DNA of 53,013 nucleotides from Pseudomonadota bacterium (GCA_027592275.1 JAQCKF010000022.1:1-53013); one strand, 5' to 3'. Positions 35,806 to 46,471 are shown, counted from the first letter of the stretch. Numbers and translations are program-made. The notes: generated from the sequence alone by a model not told the origin.

Positions 35806-36297
35806 ATGACCTTAGAAACAACACAGAGCATAGCGGCTGGTTCACTTGTCAGCCTAAACTTTTCTCTCGCGCTCACTACTGGCGAGTTGATCGATAGCAA
35901 TTTCGAGCAGCCGGCCGCAAGTTTTCGCTTGGGTGACGGCAGCATGTTGCCCGGCTTTGAGCAGGAATTGCTTGGCCTAAGCAAGGGCGACGAAATCGAG
36001 ACCGCATTAGCCGCAAAACAGGCCTTTGGGGAAGTTAACCCCGCAAACAGGCATCGATTCCCCATTGCCAAATTCCGAAATTTACTGGAAGATGACTTGA
36101 TACCTACCGAGGTAGGTGCTGTTGTTTCATTTAAGGACGCCGGCGGATTTGATCTTCCCGGTGTCATCGCAGAGCTAACAGAATTCATGGTGGTGGTTGA
36201 TTTTAATCATCCACTGGCAGGCAAGGAAATAGTTTTCAAGGCACGGATCAATTCGGTAATCGACGCCGACGTGGAAGCTGTAGAAATAAAAGTATAA
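35806..36297 (+). CDS. fkpB: FKBP-type peptidyl-prolyl isomerase (FkpB/SlpA)
   Basis: Cytosolic prolyl isomerase and chaperone of the SlyD/FkpB group, 163 residues. The FKBP strands surround an inserted IF domain: [53 protein letters not shown] and [17 protein letters not shown]. The His-rich tail of SlyD is absent, which supports FkpB. It starts 74 bases after the ileS stop, in the slot normally occupied by lspA followed by fkpB, and ispH follows 31 bases after its stop. Confidence 0.93.
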   Translation: MTLETTQSIAAGSLVSLNFSLALTTGELIDSNFEQPAASFRLGDGSMLPGFEQELLGLSKGDEIETALAAKQAFGEVNPANRHRFPIAKFRNLLEDDLIPTEVGAVVSFKDAGGFDLPGVIAELTEFMVVVDFNHPLAGKEIVFKARINSVIDADVEAVEIKV

Positions 36298-36328
36298 CCA
36301 TCCTCAAACTACTCATCTCGAGGCCACA

Positions 36329-37318
36329 GTGAATATTCAAGTTGTAAACGCCGCATCGACTGTAACATCCATACGCCTAGCTAATCCCAGGGGGTTTTGT
36401 GCGGGTGTGGACCGGGCGATAGATATTGTGAATCGAGCCTTGGATATTTTCGGGGCACCAATTTATGTCCGTCACGAAGTGGTCCACAACAAATTTGTTG
36501 TGGATACTTTACGCAAGCGCGGAGCAGTTTTTGTCGATGAGCTCGCAGACATTCCAGTTAAAGATGAGCATGGAAGATCGTCGATCGTTATCTTTAGTGC
36601 CCATGGCGTATCGATCGCGGTGAAGGACGAGGCACGTAGCAAAGGGTATAAGGTTTTCGATGCAACCTGTCCGCTAGTGACTAAGGTGCATCTTGAAGTG
36701 ACGAAGTTTAGCCAAGAAGGAAGAGAGTGCGTGTTGATTGGCCATCAATTTCATCCAGAAGTAGAGGGCACGATGGGCCAATACGACAAATCGGCAGGCG
36801 GCCAGATCTACTTAGTAGAGTCTGTGGAGGATGCAAAAAACCTTGAAGTTAATAACCCAGAAAATCTGAGCTACGTAACTCAAACCACATTGTCTATGGA
36901 CGACACTTCTAAAGTTATCGATGCGTTACGAGAGAGGTTCCCATCGATCAAAGGCCCGCGTAAGAAAGATATTTGCTACGCGACGCAGAATAGACAGGAC
37001 GCAGTTAAGCAACTTGCTCTAGAAAGCGAATTGCTGCTCGTGGTGGGTTCGCCGAACAGTTCGAACTCAAATCGATTAAAGGAATTGGCTGAGAGATTGG
37101 GCTGCGAGTCTTATCTTATCGACAGTGTCGAGGATATCGATCCAAAGTGGTTTGATGGAAAGTCAAAGTTTGGTATTACCGCTGGAGCTTCCGCGCCGGA
37201 GGTTTTGGTGCAGCAGGTGGTGGAACGGCTTCGGGAAATCTGCCATCAAGAGCCAGAAGAGTTAGAAGGGATTGAGGAGAACATCGTCTTCAGTATGCCT
37301 CGCGACCTGCGTGGCTAA
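36329..37318 (+). CDS. ispH: 4-hydroxy-3-methylbut-2-enyl diphosphate reductase
   Basis: Last enzyme of the MEP isoprenoid pathway, reducing HMBPP to IPP and DMAPP with a [4Fe-4S] cluster. The three cluster cysteines are in GFCAGVDRA (Cys24), [11 protein letters not shown] and DICYATQNR. Substrate-binding motifs include [26 protein letters not shown] and [13 protein letters not shown]. The 329-residue length fits. It starts with GTG at 36329, with extra residues before the conserved [10 protein letters not shown] motif, so an internal start cannot be excluded. It ends the ribF cluster and converges on valS with 23 bases between. Confidence 0.96.
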   Translation: MNIQVVNAASTVTSIRLANPRGFCAGVDRAIDIVNRALDIFGAPIYVRHEVVHNKFVVDTLRKRGAVFVDELADIPVKDEHGRSSIVIFSAHGVSIAVKDEARSKGYKVFDATCPLVTKVHLEVTKFSQEGRECVLIGHQFHPEVEGTMGQYDKSAGGQIYLVESVEDAKNLEVNNPENLSYVTQTTLSMDDTSKVIDALRERFPSIKGPRKKDICYATQNRQDAVKQLALESELLLVVGSPNSSNSNRLKELAERLGCESYLIDSVEDIDPKWFDGKSKFGITAGASAPEVLVQQVVERLREICHQEPEELEGIEENIVFSMPRDLRG

Positions 37319-37341
37319 ATACGTATTCTCCACATCCAATC

Positions 37342-40116
37342 TTACATCTTCACTAGTTCTTCAAGTTTGTCCTGCAGGGCCGTCAATGCGGTCGACATCT
37401 GCTCTGCTTTTTCTCGCTCCTTAGCGACTACCGCTTCTGGTGCGTTGTCCATAAACTTCTTGTTGTTCAGTTTCGCAGATACAGCTTTCATGCCAGCTTC
37501 TAGCTTCGCTATTTCTTTCTCTAAGCGAGCGCGTTCCGCTTCGACATCGATGAGGCCTGCCATCGGCACCAGGATTTCGACATCACCATGGAGTTGAGTT
37601 GCCGCAGCCGGCACTTCTTTCTCAGGGTTGAGCCATTGGATGCTTTCTAGCTTTGCTAGCTTCTCAAGATAGGGGCGGTATTCTTCGAGTTTTGCCTGAT
37701 CACTCGCGGTCCCCTTGTTGAGAAAAACTGGAATGGCCTTGGCTGGAGAGATATCCATCTCACCACGGATATTTCGAATAGCAACAATGATGCCTTTAAT
37801 CCATTCTATGCCCTGTTCGGCGTCTAGATCGACGTTCGCCTCATCAGGTTGCGGATAAGGATGCAACATAATGCTCTCGCCCTGAATGTTTAACAGCAGG
37901 GCAATACGTTGCCAAATCTCTTCCGTGATAAACGGCATGAAGGGGTGCAATAATCTAAGACTCTTCTCCATGATGTTTAATAACATCCAGCGCGTTGCTT
38001 GCGCCTCGTTAGGATTGTTTTCTTCATCCCATAGCACTGGTTTAGAAAGTTCGACATACCAGTCGCAGTACTCGTTCCAGATAAATTCCTGCAGAGACTG
38101 AGCGGCAAGATCGAATCGGTAGTTTTCCATGTATTCTTCGATGTTAGATGCGGTCTGTTCGAAGCGACTGCTGATCCATTTGTCAGCAATGGATAGATGC
38201 TCAGGCGAAATGCTGGAGCCATTCACAACTGTTTTGTCCTCGCAGTTCATGAGCACGTAGCGAGCAGCATTCCAAATTTTGTTGCAGAAATTTCGATAGC
38301 CTTCGGTTCGGCCCAGGTCGAATTTAATATCCCTACCTGTTGAAGCTAGAGAATAAAAAGTGAAACGCAGGGCATCTGTGCCATAGCCAGCGATGCCTTC
38401 GGGGAATGCATCACGCGTGAGCTTTTCAATCTTTGCTTTGAGCTGCGGCTGCATCATGTCTGCCGTGCGCTTTTCCACCAGCTCCTCGAGCTCAATGCCG
38501 TCAATGAGGTCGATTGGGTCGAGAATGTTTCCCTTGGACTTGGACATCTTCTGTCCCTGCTCATCTTTGACTAACCCCGTGATATACACTTTCTTGAATG
38601 GGATCTCGCCGGTAAATTTCAGAGTCATCATGATCATGCGTGCGACCCAGAAAAATATGATGTCAAAGCCGGTTACTAGAACGTCGGTAGGATGGAAACG
38701 GTCGAAGAATTTGCGTTCATTCGGCCAGCCCAGTGTCGAGAAGGTCCATAAGGCGGAGGAAAACCAAGTGTCTAAGACATCTTCGTCCTGACGCAGTGAA
38801 ACATCATCGCCCAAATTGTGTTTCTGCCTAATCTCGGCTTCGGTTTTGCCAACGTAGACTTTCTCATCTTCGTCGTACCAGGCAGGGATGCGGTGTCCCC
38901 ACCAAAGTTGTCGGCTGATGCACCAGTCTTGTATGTTCCGCATCCAAGCGAAGTAGGTGTTCTCCCAGTTCTTGGGCACAAATTCTATGTCACCATCTTC
39001 GACTGCTTTGATTGCGGGGGCCGCTAATGACTGTACGGCGACATACCATTGATGGGTCAGATAAGGCTCGATGATTACACCGCTGCGGTCGCCTCTAGGC
39101 ACTTTCAATTTATGTGGTTCGATCTTGTCAACGAGTCCTAGCGCTTCCATATCCTCTACAATCTTCTTGCGCGCTTCGAATCGATCCAGACCTTGATACT
39201 CTGCCGGTGCGTTCTCATTTATGCAGGCGTCGTCAGTGAGTATGTTGATTACTTCTAAGTTATTGCGCTTGCCTACTTCGTAGTCGTTGAAATCATGTGC
39301 GGGCGTAATCTTTACGCAGCCTGTTCCAAATTCGGGGTCGGCATAGTCGTCGGCAATTATCGGTATCTGCCTGTTGCAAAGTGGCAGCTCAACGAATTTT
39401 CCAATCAAATCTTTATAACGCTCATCATCTGGATTGACGGCTATAGCGCTATCGCCTAATAAAGTTTCCGGTCTGGTTGTTGCAATAATCACATGACGAC
39501 TAGCATCGTCCGCTAACGGATAGCGGAAATGCCACAGCGAACCATCTTCTTCCTCCGAGATGACTTCAAGATCGGATACGGCTGTAAGTAGTTGCGGGTC
39601 CCAGTTAACGAGGCGATTGCCACGGTAGATCAGACCCTCTTCATAGAGTTCGATGAAAACTTTTTCGACCACGGATGAGAGTTGTTCGTCCATAGTAAAG
39701 CGTTCGCGAGTCCAGTCTAGCGAGGACCCAAGGCGACGAATCTGCTCGGTGATTATCCCGCCAGACTCTTCTTTCCAATCCCATACTTTTTTAACGAATT
39801 GCTCGCGACCAATTTCCTGACGCGAGGAGCCAGCTGCGTTTAGCTTTCGCTCCACAACCATTTGAGTTGCGATACCAGCGTGATCGGTACCGACCTGCCA
39901 TAGCGCCGAGCGGCCGAGCATGCGGTGATAACGGATGAGCGCATCCATAATCGCATTCTGGAAGCCATGACCCATGTGGAGTCGGCCAGTAACGTTAGGA
40001 GGTGGGATGACAATGCAATAGGGGTCGCCATCGTCTCGAGGTGCGAAATAGCCACGCTCTTCCCAGGTCTTATACCACTGATTTTCTAGCTGTTTTGGTT
40101 GGTAGGTCTTGTCCAT
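37342..40116 (-). CDS. valS: valyl-tRNA synthetase
   Basis: Class I synthetase charging tRNA-Val, 924 residues. It has [17 protein letters not shown] (HIGH motif), [13 protein letters not shown], the editing-domain segment [12 protein letters not shown], and KMSKS in [14 protein letters not shown]. The C-terminal coiled coil (about 855-920, [17 protein letters not shown]) that binds tRNA is intact. It is the last gene of the leftward pepA-holC-valS operon, an order conserved in gammaproteobacteria; 93 bases separate it from holC. Confidence 0.97.
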   Translation of the reverse strand: MDKTYQPKQLENQWYKTWEERGYFAPRDDGDPYCIVIPPPNVTGRLHMGHGFQNAIMDALIRYHRMLGRSALWQVGTDHAGIATQMVVERKLNAAGSSRQEIGREQFVKKVWDWKEESGGIITEQIRRLGSSLDWTRERFTMDEQLSSVVEKVFIELYEEGLIYRGNRLVNWDPQLLTAVSDLEVISEEEDGSLWHFRYPLADDASRHVIIATTRPETLLGDSAIAVNPDDERYKDLIGKFVELPLCNRQIPIIADDYADPEFGTGCVKITPAHDFNDYEVGKRNNLEVINILTDDACINENAPAEYQGLDRFEARKKIVEDMEALGLVDKIEPHKLKVPRGDRSGVIIEPYLTHQWYVAVQSLAAPAIKAVEDGDIEFVPKNWENTYFAWMRNIQDWCISRQLWWGHRIPAWYDEDEKVYVGKTEAEIRQKHNLGDDVSLRQDEDVLDTWFSSALWTFSTLGWPNERKFFDRFHPTDVLVTGFDIIFFWVARMIMMTLKFTGEIPFKKVYITGLVKDEQGQKMSKSKGNILDPIDLIDGIELEELVEKRTADMMQPQLKAKIEKLTRDAFPEGIAGYGTDALRFTFYSLASTGRDIKFDLGRTEGYRNFCNKIWNAARYVLMNCEDKTVVNGSSISPEHLSIADKWISSRFEQTASNIEEYMENYRFDLAAQSLQEFIWNEYCDWYVELSKPVLWDEENNPNEAQATRWMLLNIMEKSLRLLHPFMPFITEEIWQRIALLLNIQGESIMLHPYPQPDEANVDLDAEQGIEWIKGIIVAIRNIRGEMDISPAKAIPVFLNKGTASDQAKLEEYRPYLEKLAKLESIQWLNPEKEVPAAATQLHGDVEILVPMAGLIDVEAERARLEKEIAKLEAGMKAVSAKLNNKKFMDNAPEAVVAKEREKAEQMSTALTALQDKLEELVKM

Positions 40117-40209
40117 ACTGATGAGTGTTTGCCATGCTTAAAAAAGCCGCAATTATACATGATCATACAAGGCTTTGCCGTATTAAGCGGCTGACCACCC
40201 GTCGAGAAT

Positions 40210-40635
40210 TCAGAGTTTGAAGGTTTCGATCTGGTAATCTTTTCCTTTATAGTCGCGATATCTGTTTCGGCCTTGCGCTAGGCTCTCGGGATCGGCACTA
40301 ATGACTTCATTGATGCGACTGAAATGACCTGCGGCCTGACTGGCTTGCTTGCTGAGATTAATCAATACATCAGCATGTTTGGCGCCGGCCAGGCTTGTGC
40401 CTAAAGACACGGGATCGCTGCTGTCGCTGCTGCCGTCTAGTGTTCTATGGGGAATGAAGCTGCTGAACGCATACTGCCAGAGCAGATCGTCTAGCAATTT
40501 CGATTGCTGGTCAGATTCTGTCTGAATATGGATGCGATGACCTAGTGAGTAGGCTTTTTCCGTTAGTCTACACACAAACAGTAGTCGAGATTGCATTTCG
40601 CTGCTTGGGAGTGTGTAGAAATTAACTTGAGTCAC
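40210..40635 (-). CDS. holC: DNA polymerase III chi subunit
   Basis: Clamp-loader accessory subunit of 141 residues that links the replisome to single-strand binding protein. The N terminus VNFYTLPSSEMQSRLLFVCRL, the middle LLDDLLWQYAFSSFIPH and the strand ADVLINLS match the HolC pattern. The C-terminal segment RNRYRDYKGKDYQIETFKL is typical. The start codon is GTG at 40635. It sits between pepA (25 bases upstream) and valS in the conserved operon. Confidence 0.9.
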   Translation of the reverse strand: MTQVNFYTLPSSEMQSRLLFVCRLTEKAYSLGHRIHIQTESDQQSKLLDDLLWQYAFSSFIPHRTLDGSSDSSDPVSLGTSLAGAKHADVLINLSKQASQAAGHFSRINEVISADPESLAQGRNRYRDYKGKDYQIETFKL

Positions 40636-40660
40636 GGCTTCTGGGTTCTGTTTAGCTTGA

Positions 40661-42148
40661 TTAGGCTTTTTGCTGGCTTAGATATTCAACCAATAATGCG
40701 ACGGGGCGTCCGGTGGCGCCTTTCTGTGCGCCGGAGTGCCAAGCGCTACCGGCAATGTCGAGATGTGCCCATTTAAATTTCTCTGCGAATCTAGAGAGAA
40801 AGCACGCGGCAGTAATGGTTCCCGCTCGGGGGCCACCGATGTTGGCGATATCTGCAAAATTGCTGTTTAGCAGGGGCTGGTATTCCTCCCACAGCGGCAG
40901 TGGCCAGACGCGGTCGAGGCTGCTCTTACCGCACTCGATCAACTCTTCAGTCAATTTATCATCGTTACTGAGTAGGGCGCTTACATAGGATCCAAATGTC
41001 GCAACCGCGGCTCCAGTTAGCGTCGCAATATCGATAACACTACGCGGTTTGTAGCGTTCTGCGTAGGTGAGTACATCGCACAATACGAGGCGACCTTCGG
41101 CATCAGTATTGAGCACTTCGATAGTCTTACCGGCCATGCTCGTTACGATGTCCCCGGGTTTGGTTGCAGTGCTGCTAGGCATGTTCTCAACAGCTCCAAC
41201 GAGGCCGACTACATTGATAGGTAGCTTCAACTGAGCAACGGTTGCCATGGCGCCTATAACACTTGCCGCCCCACACATATCGAATTTCATCTCATCCATA
41301 TCGGCACCAGCTTTCAGGCTAATGCCGCCAGTGTCAAAGGTGACTCCCTTGCCAATCAGTACATGGGGTCTGCTACCTGCTGTTGTTCCTCTGTATTCCA
41401 TCACGATCAGCTTCGCTTCTTCGGCCGAGCCGGCGGAGACGGAAAGCAGTGAGCCCATCTTTAGTCGCTCCATCTGCTTCTCGCCGAGGATCTTTACCTT
41501 CATAGAGCTGAACTTATTACCTAAAGCAACTGCCTCGTCGGCTAGATAGCTTGGCGTGCAGACATTGCCGGGTAGATTGCCCAGATGGCGTGCGCGGTTG
41601 ATTCCGGCACCAATCGCGTTGCCAGTTTTGAGCGCTTCCTCCAGTGACTTCCTGCGCGCACCCTTGCTGGGCGAGACGCTGATTAGGTTCGCGCTGACTT
41701 CCTTGGTCTTCTTACTCTTGGTCGCGTTGTATCTATAGCTAGCTGTTTCGGCTTCCTGAGCGAGTCGCTGGCAGACCCATGCAGGGGTCTCGTCTTTTAC
41801 ATTTAGGCTGGCTACAGCAAAGTGGACACTGGCAGCGCTCGATGCAAATACAGCCTCGAGCCCCGCTGCGAGCATTCTAGCGGCGTTCTTAGCATCTAAT
41901 TTCTTGCTCTCTCCGCCACCAATTAGCAACAGGCGCTTACTCTTTAGGCCAATAGGGTTATACACGATATGTGTCTGACCCAGCGTGCCGGTGAAGTCTT
42001 CTGAGTGGACGATTTTACTAATGCCTTTATTGCTCACTTTATCGGCAAGCTGCGCTTCCTCGCTTAAGCCTCCTTTGTTCCAGACGACGACAGCGATGCA
42101 ATCGGAATTAATCTTATCTATCGCGCCGGCCTTGATTGAATACTTCAT
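40661..42148 (-). CDS. pepA: leucyl aminopeptidase (PepA)
   Basis: Hexameric dizinc M17 aminopeptidase of 495 residues, cytosolic; in enteric bacteria it also acts as a DNA-binding protein in plasmid resolution and pyrimidine control. The N-terminal domain (about 1-160) is divergent. The catalytic domain has VLIGKGVTFDTGGISLKAGADMDEM and the signature NTDAEGRLVLCD. The following DIATLTGAAV and GTITAACFLSRF segments are also conserved. First gene of the operon with holC and valS. It is divergent from a hotdog thioesterase gene, with 227 bases between. Confidence 0.95.
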   Translation of the reverse strand: MKYSIKAGAIDKINSDCIAVVVWNKGGLSEEAQLADKVSNKGISKIVHSEDFTGTLGQTHIVYNPIGLKSKRLLLIGGGESKKLDAKNAARMLAAGLEAVFASSAASVHFAVASLNVKDETPAWVCQRLAQEAETASYRYNATKSKKTKEVSANLISVSPSKGARRKSLEEALKTGNAIGAGINRARHLGNLPGNVCTPSYLADEAVALGNKFSSMKVKILGEKQMERLKMGSLLSVSAGSAEEAKLIVMEYRGTTAGSRPHVLIGKGVTFDTGGISLKAGADMDEMKFDMCGAASVIGAMATVAQLKLPINVVGLVGAVENMPSSTATKPGDIVTSMAGKTIEVLNTDAEGRLVLCDVLTYAERYKPRSVIDIATLTGAAVATFGSYVSALLSNDDKLTEELIECGKSSLDRVWPLPLWEEYQPLLNSNFADIANIGGPRAGTITAACFLSRFAEKFKWAHLDIAGSAWHSGAQKGATGRPVALLVEYLSQQKA

Positions 42149-42375
42149 GTTTTGATGAGCCCCTGCTTAAGGCCGAGAACGGCCTGAATTCTATTGAAGG
42201 ATAATCCTAATGATATTCAGACACTTAAGCAACAACGATGGCTCTGGAGGGAAAAGTAAGGAAATTTAAAAGTAAAAAGCTTCATTTTTTTAGGATAAAT
42301 TGACTAAAATTTTGAACCAAATCGTTCATTGTCTGTCTTACTAGTGCTGATGTATTAACGTTTAAAGGAATAGCT

Positions 42376-42819
42376 ATGCCAAGAGTAAAGGTAACCCCGC
42401 CTGATCAATTTTTGTTCAGCATGGAACGTCGTATTGGCATCAGTGATGTGAATTACGCAAAACACCTCGATAGCATAGCGATGGTGAAAATCCTGCACGA
42501 GGCCAGATTACAGTTTCTGGCGAGTCTTGGCTTTACTGAAGGTAATATCTTTGGTTTAGGCATGGTGGTCACCGATCTCGCGGTTGAATATCGCTCCGAA
42601 TCGTTCGCCAATGACATGCTTGTCATTGATGTGGGCGTTAGCGGCTTTAATCGTTACGGATTCGACATTGGCCTACAGGTAACCAACAGTGCACTTGACA
42701 CGATAGTCTGTAACGGCAAGGTGGGTGTTGTCTTCTTCGACTTCGATAAGCATCAAATCACAGACGTGCCGCATGCATTTAAGGCATTACTTGGACGTCA
42801 GGAATCTCAGGTCGCTTGA
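42376..42819 (+). CDS. hotdog-fold acyl-CoA thioesterase
   Basis: A 147-residue single hotdog domain of the 4-hydroxybenzoyl-CoA thioesterase type. The active-site region is ISDVNYAKHLDSIAMVKILHEAR (about 21-43), where the residues after NYAKHL precede the long helix. The strand LAVEYRSESFANDMLVIDVGV follows and VVFFDF is near the end. It should cleave an acyl-CoA or acyl-ACP. AAAGGAA lies about nine bases before the ATG. It sits between pepA and lptF, a spot where those two genes are usually directly divergent, so it is an insertion relative to the common order. Confidence 0.82.
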   Translation: MPRVKVTPPDQFLFSMERRIGISDVNYAKHLDSIAMVKILHEARLQFLASLGFTEGNIFGLGMVVTDLAVEYRSESFANDMLVIDVGVSGFNRYGFDIGLQVTNSALDTIVCNGKVGVVFFDFDKHQITDVPHAFKALLGRQESQVA

Positions 42820-42905
42820 TTCGTGCCTCTGAGTTTTTCAGCCTAACGTTACACTCGGATTTCGCGTAAACTGTGGGCTCTTCCAAGTAACGGACGTGCC
42901 CCAGT

Positions 42906-44018
42906 TTGATCATATTCCGCTACCTCAGTAAGCAAATCCTGCAAGTAATGGCGGCAGTCACACTAATCCTTCTAGTCGTGGCGCTAACCAGCCGCTTCAT
43001 CCAATACCTTTCTCAGGCGGTAGCTGGAGAGCTGGCATCGGACGTTCTATTCTTGCTCATGTTCTATAGATTGCCTGATTTCCTGTTGGTGATTCTTCCT
43101 CTAGCGCTCTTTCTCGGAATCCTATTAGCCTATGGCCGGATGTACGCGGACAATGAGATGGTGATTTTGATCGGCAGCGGGTTTGGCCAGAGAAAGCTTC
43201 TATTGGCTACGCTTGGGACCTCGTCGATTGTGATGATAATTGTGGCAGTGCTCAGTCTTCAGTTGGCACCCTGGGGCGTGCGCAATACTGAGCAATTGAA
43301 GCAGAATCAGGATCAGCTTACCGAGTTGGATCTTATAGTGGCAGGGCAATTTCAAAGCTTCGGAGATGGCAATCGCGTGACCTATGCGCAGCGCATCGAT
43401 TCCTCATCGATGGGCGAACGTCAGCTGCAGAATGTCTTCGTCGCAGTTAGTGGTGCCGAAGATGAGGCAGGGCAGAGCAGCCCTCGAATTATTGTCGCCG
43501 AGTCGGCGCGACCTGAGATAGACCTCGATACTGGCGCTCGTTTCATGCGCCTCGAGAACGTATTACAGTATGATGGGGCACCCGGCGCCTTGGATTTCAG
43601 CATAGGTCAGTTCGATGTGCAGTCTATTCTTTTGCCAGATTCGACTAGCATCGAACCACTATTGGAGGAAGAGTCTCTAACCACAATGCAACTCATTGGC
43701 TCGGATCTACCCGAGCACCAGGCCGAGTTACAGTGGCGGATTTCAACACTGCTGCTCATTCCGATTATTACTCTTATTGCCGTTCCTCTGAGCAAAGTCG
43801 ATCCGCGACAGGGTCGCTACAGCAAGTTGGTGCCTGCAGCTCTATTGTATGCAGTCTATTTCGTGCTGCTGCAGTTTTCTAGGGATATGATCGCCGCTGA
43901 GAACCTACCAGCTTTGGTTGGCATGTGGTGGGTACATGCGCTCTTCATCGGTATAGCATTGCTGTGCTATCGATTCCCTAGCCTGGGAAGATCGTTTGCC
44001 CTAGGTGGTTCTAATTGA
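42906..44018 (+). CDS. lptF: LPS export ABC transporter permease LptF
   Basis: Inner-membrane permease of the LptB2FGC complex, which extracts lipopolysaccharide from the inner membrane. It has three N-terminal helices (within about 10-125), a periplasmic beta-jellyroll domain (about 130-260) and three C-terminal helices. The coupling-helix region YGRMYADNEMVILIGSGFG (about 76-94) is well conserved. Length of 370 is usual. Translation starts with TTG at 42906. lptG follows 71 bases downstream. Presence of lptFG shows the organism makes LPS. Confidence 0.95.
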   Translation: MIIFRYLSKQILQVMAAVTLILLVVALTSRFIQYLSQAVAGELASDVLFLLMFYRLPDFLLVILPLALFLGILLAYGRMYADNEMVILIGSGFGQRKLLLATLGTSSIVMIIVAVLSLQLAPWGVRNTEQLKQNQDQLTELDLIVAGQFQSFGDGNRVTYAQRIDSSSMGERQLQNVFVAVSGAEDEAGQSSPRIIVAESARPEIDLDTGARFMRLENVLQYDGAPGALDFSIGQFDVQSILLPDSTSIEPLLEEESLTTMQLIGSDLPEHQAELQWRISTLLLIPIITLIAVPLSKVDPRQGRYSKLVPAALLYAVYFVLLQFSRDMIAAENLPALVGMWWVHALFIGIALLCYRFPSLGRSFALGGSN

Positions 44019-44089
44019 TCGCGCTAGCGCATGAGTCGCTCTTTTCTATGTCATTTTCTCGCAAGTTAAAGTAAGGCTAGTCTCGTATC

Positions 44090-45166
44090 ATGGTGAAGAT
44101 CGATAACCATATTCGCAACACAGTGCTGCTCGCTATGCTAGTTGTCGTTTCGCTTATCATCTCGGTTGATCTGTTATTCGCTTTAGCGGAGGAGATCGCT
44201 GATACCGATGAGAATTACTCGCTGATAAATGCTCTCAGTTTTATAGGCTTGACGCTTCCTACCAGCATCTATGAATTGTTGCCTTTTATCGCGCTTGGCG
44301 GAGCTCTAATCGGGCTTGGAATATTGGCATCCAACAATGAGTTGATAGTGTTACAGGCCGCAGGTGTTAGCGTATGGCGAATTGTCTGGTCTGTGCTGAA
44401 GCCTACAATGTTAATTATGCTGCTGAGTCTATTGCTGGGAGAGTTCATCGCGCCTCCGCTGGAGCAGCTTGCACAGAGCAACAAGGCAGTGCAGTTGAGC
44501 GGCAATGACTCTATCGCATCCGAGCAAGGTACGTGGCGTAAAGTTGGTAATGAATATATTCACATCAATGCTATCGCGCCTGGTGGCGAGTTGCTTTATG
44601 GTGTGACGCGTTATGAGGTTGGTAGTAATCGGAGTATTGTGTCTAGCAGTTTCGCAGAATTTGCTACCTACATAGCTATAGAAGACTCGAGTTACTGGCA
44701 GCTTAGCAATGTGAGGCAGAGCCGCTTTGGGCCTAGTGCGATCACAGCTTCAGAGTACCTGCAGGAAGACTGGCATATTGACCTGTCGCCCGAACTGCTT
44801 TCGGTGCTGCTAGTAGAGCCAGACCGACAGTCGATCTCAGGCCTTTATCGATTTGCGCAATTCTTCGATGCTCAAGGCCTAGATTCGGCTACCTACTTTC
44901 TCGCATTCTGGAAAAAACTGCTACAACCTCTTGCGACTCTCGCATTGGTAATTCTGGCGATATCATTTGTCTTCGGGCCGCTGCGGGAATCAACAATGGG
45001 TTTTAGAGTGTTTGTGGCGCTCGGTATTGGCTTAGTGTTTACGATCATACAGCGGTTGATGGAGCCGGCGAGTTTGCTGTATGGGTTTAGTCCGTTACTT
45101 GCTGTACTGATGCCTATTTCTATCTGCGGATTGCTGGGGCTTTTTTTGATGAGGCGTGTGCGCTGA
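44090..45166 (+). CDS. lptG: LPS export ABC transporter permease LptG
   Basis: Partner permease of LptF, 358 residues with the same plan: three N-terminal helices, a periplasmic domain (about 135-265) and three C-terminal helices. Family motifs include LPTSIYELLPFIALGGALIGLG (about 55-76) and ASNNELIVLQAAGVSVWRI (about 79-97), the coupling helix. AAGG lies 14 bases before the ATG, which is rather far. Transcribed with lptF. Confidence 0.95.
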   Translation: MVKIDNHIRNTVLLAMLVVVSLIISVDLLFALAEEIADTDENYSLINALSFIGLTLPTSIYELLPFIALGGALIGLGILASNNELIVLQAAGVSVWRIVWSVLKPTMLIMLLSLLLGEFIAPPLEQLAQSNKAVQLSGNDSIASEQGTWRKVGNEYIHINAIAPGGELLYGVTRYEVGSNRSIVSSSFAEFATYIAIEDSSYWQLSNVRQSRFGPSAITASEYLQEDWHIDLSPELLSVLLVEPDRQSISGLYRFAQFFDAQGLDSATYFLAFWKKLLQPLATLALVILAISFVFGPLRESTMGFRVFVALGIGLVFTIIQRLMEPASLLYGFSPLLAVLMPISICGLLGLFLMRRVR

Positions 45167-45170
45167 TCGT

Positions 45171-45190
45171 CCCGTTTTAAAATGAACGGG
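45171..45190 (+). terminator. weak hairpin after lptG
   Basis: CCCGTT and AACGGG pair around an 8-base AT loop five bases after the lptG stop. No T run follows directly, so its terminator function is doubtful. Confidence 0.3.
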
Positions 45191-45234
45191 CTATGTTACT
45201 TTTTGTTAGAAATAAATTGGATAGAGAATAATTA

Positions 45235-45525
45235 ATGAATGCTTACTTAGTTTTAGACCTCACGATTCACGACATGGAAAGTTTTACTGAATACGTGGAG
45301 AAGATTCCCGCCGTAATTAGCAAGCATGATGGAAGTTACGCGGTACAGGGACAAATACCTACGGTGTTGGAAGGTGATTGGAAGCCCGACCGACTGGTCG
45401 TTATCGAATTCCCCTCACGAGACAATGCGAAAGCGTTTCTGGCAGACCCAGAAGCCCAGGCTCTGTTTGCTATTCGGCATAAAGCGACGACAAGCAAGCT
45501 GTTGTTGGTAGATGGCACAGAATGA
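45235..45525 (+). CDS. DUF1330 domain protein
   Basis: A 96-residue single-domain protein of the DUF1330 family, a dimeric ferredoxin-like alpha/beta fold related to stress-responsive and EthD-like barrels. Motifs visible are LVLDLTIHDMESFTEYVEKIP at the start, GSYAVQGQIPTVLEGDW in the middle, and RLVVIEFPSRDNAKAFLADPEAQAL near the end, the usual family pattern. Function of the family is not established. It overlaps the following broken GFA-type gene by 14 bases if that gene starts at 45512. Confidence 0.88.
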   Translation: MNAYLVLDLTIHDMESFTEYVEKIPAVISKHDGSYAVQGQIPTVLEGDWKPDRLVVIEFPSRDNAKAFLADPEAQALFAIRHKATTSKLLLVDGTE

Positions 45526-45969
45526 CAGTGTAGATGTGGTTATGACGGAATCTAGAGTTGGCACGGGGTCATGTCTTTGTGGGGCGATTAGTTTCACGGC
45601 AAAAACGATGACAACTAGCGTCGCCGCCTGTCACTGCAATAGCTGCAGGAAATGGCGTGGAAGTGCGTTCATGGAAGTAAACTGCGGCACTGAGGTTGAA
45701 TTCAATAAAAGCGATAAGCTTTCAGTTGTCGATTCCTCAGACTGAGCCCAGAGAGGGTTTGTTCTGCCTGTGGTAGTCATCTTTTCTATCGCTTAAAAGA
45801 AACGCAGGAGCATATGATAACGGTTGGTCTATTCGATGTTGATAGTGGTCTGGTTTTTCAGTGGCAGGTATTTATCGATGAGAGACCGCACTACTATCAG
45901 TATTCAAACAAGACCGAGGATTTAACTGGAGAAGAACTCTTCGCTCAGTTTGCACCGCAGCAAGACTAA
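45512..45969 (+). pseudogene. GFA/CENP-V-type zinc-binding protein, broken
   Basis: Remnant of a glutathione-dependent formaldehyde-activating (GFA) domain protein, a family with a beta-tent fold and two zinc sites. The N-terminal half reads GSCLCGAISFTA and CHCNSCRKWRGSAF, with normal cysteines. Reading ends at a TGA (45743-45745) after VVDSSD, where homologues often have Trp (TGG). Directly after it, a one-base deletion in a T run near 45758-45761 is needed to continue with CSACGSHLFYRLKE and on to the TAA at 45967-45969. Both changes together point to a real pseudogene. An ATG at 45542 may be the original start. Confidence 0.82.
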
Positions 45970-45973
45970 AGTT

Positions 45974-46471
45974 CTAATCGAAAGGGCGGTGGGACTTGGG
46001 TAGTACTACTACCCTGCTGCGAGACACTTTATCGTGCGCTGCATCGCCTTTACTATCGAGATAGATTGATAGGTAGCCGAGGCCGAGAAGGAAAAATGAG
46101 GGCCAGGCAGCAAAATAACGAATTACTCCCTGCTTGAAATCGATCAGTCCGCCATCCACAGACTCAACCTTGATCCGCCACGCGATCATGCCGAGAGTCT
46201 GACCACTCTTTGTCCAGAACCAAATATAGAAACCGCTGCCGCTTGCTACCATGATGGTGAATAGCAATGCGTCGAGTAGGGGGTCGGTCTGCACTACGCC
46301 ATCGACTAACTGATTCGACGCGGTGCCGACAATGAGCTGGAGTATAAACCCAAGCACCATCCAAACGGCCGCTACGAGAAAACCATCGTAGAGCAGGGCT
46401 GCCAGACGCCGCATCAAGCCCGCTCTAGGAAGAGGCTGTGATGCTTCGCTTACTTGTTCTACTTCAGTCAA
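45974..46471 (-). CDS. RDD family membrane protein
   Basis: A 165-residue membrane protein with the RDD domain. The Arg is in LMRRLAALLYDGFLVAAVW near residue 20, with the Asp a few residues later, followed by three to four hydrophobic helices and the segment WTKSGQTLGMIAWRIKVESVDGG. Function in general is unclear; some members act in sodium/proton exchange. It is convergent with the broken GFA gene and lies 22 bases from pntB on the same strand, upstream of no further gene in that direction. Confidence 0.88.
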   Translation of the reverse strand: MTEVEQVSEASQPLPRAGLMRRLAALLYDGFLVAAVWMVLGFILQLIVGTASNQLVDGVVQTDPLLDALLFTIMVASGSGFYIWFWTKSGQTLGMIAWRIKVESVDGGLIDFKQGVIRYFAAWPSFFLLGLGYLSIYLDSKGDAAHDKVSRSRVVVLPKSHRPFD

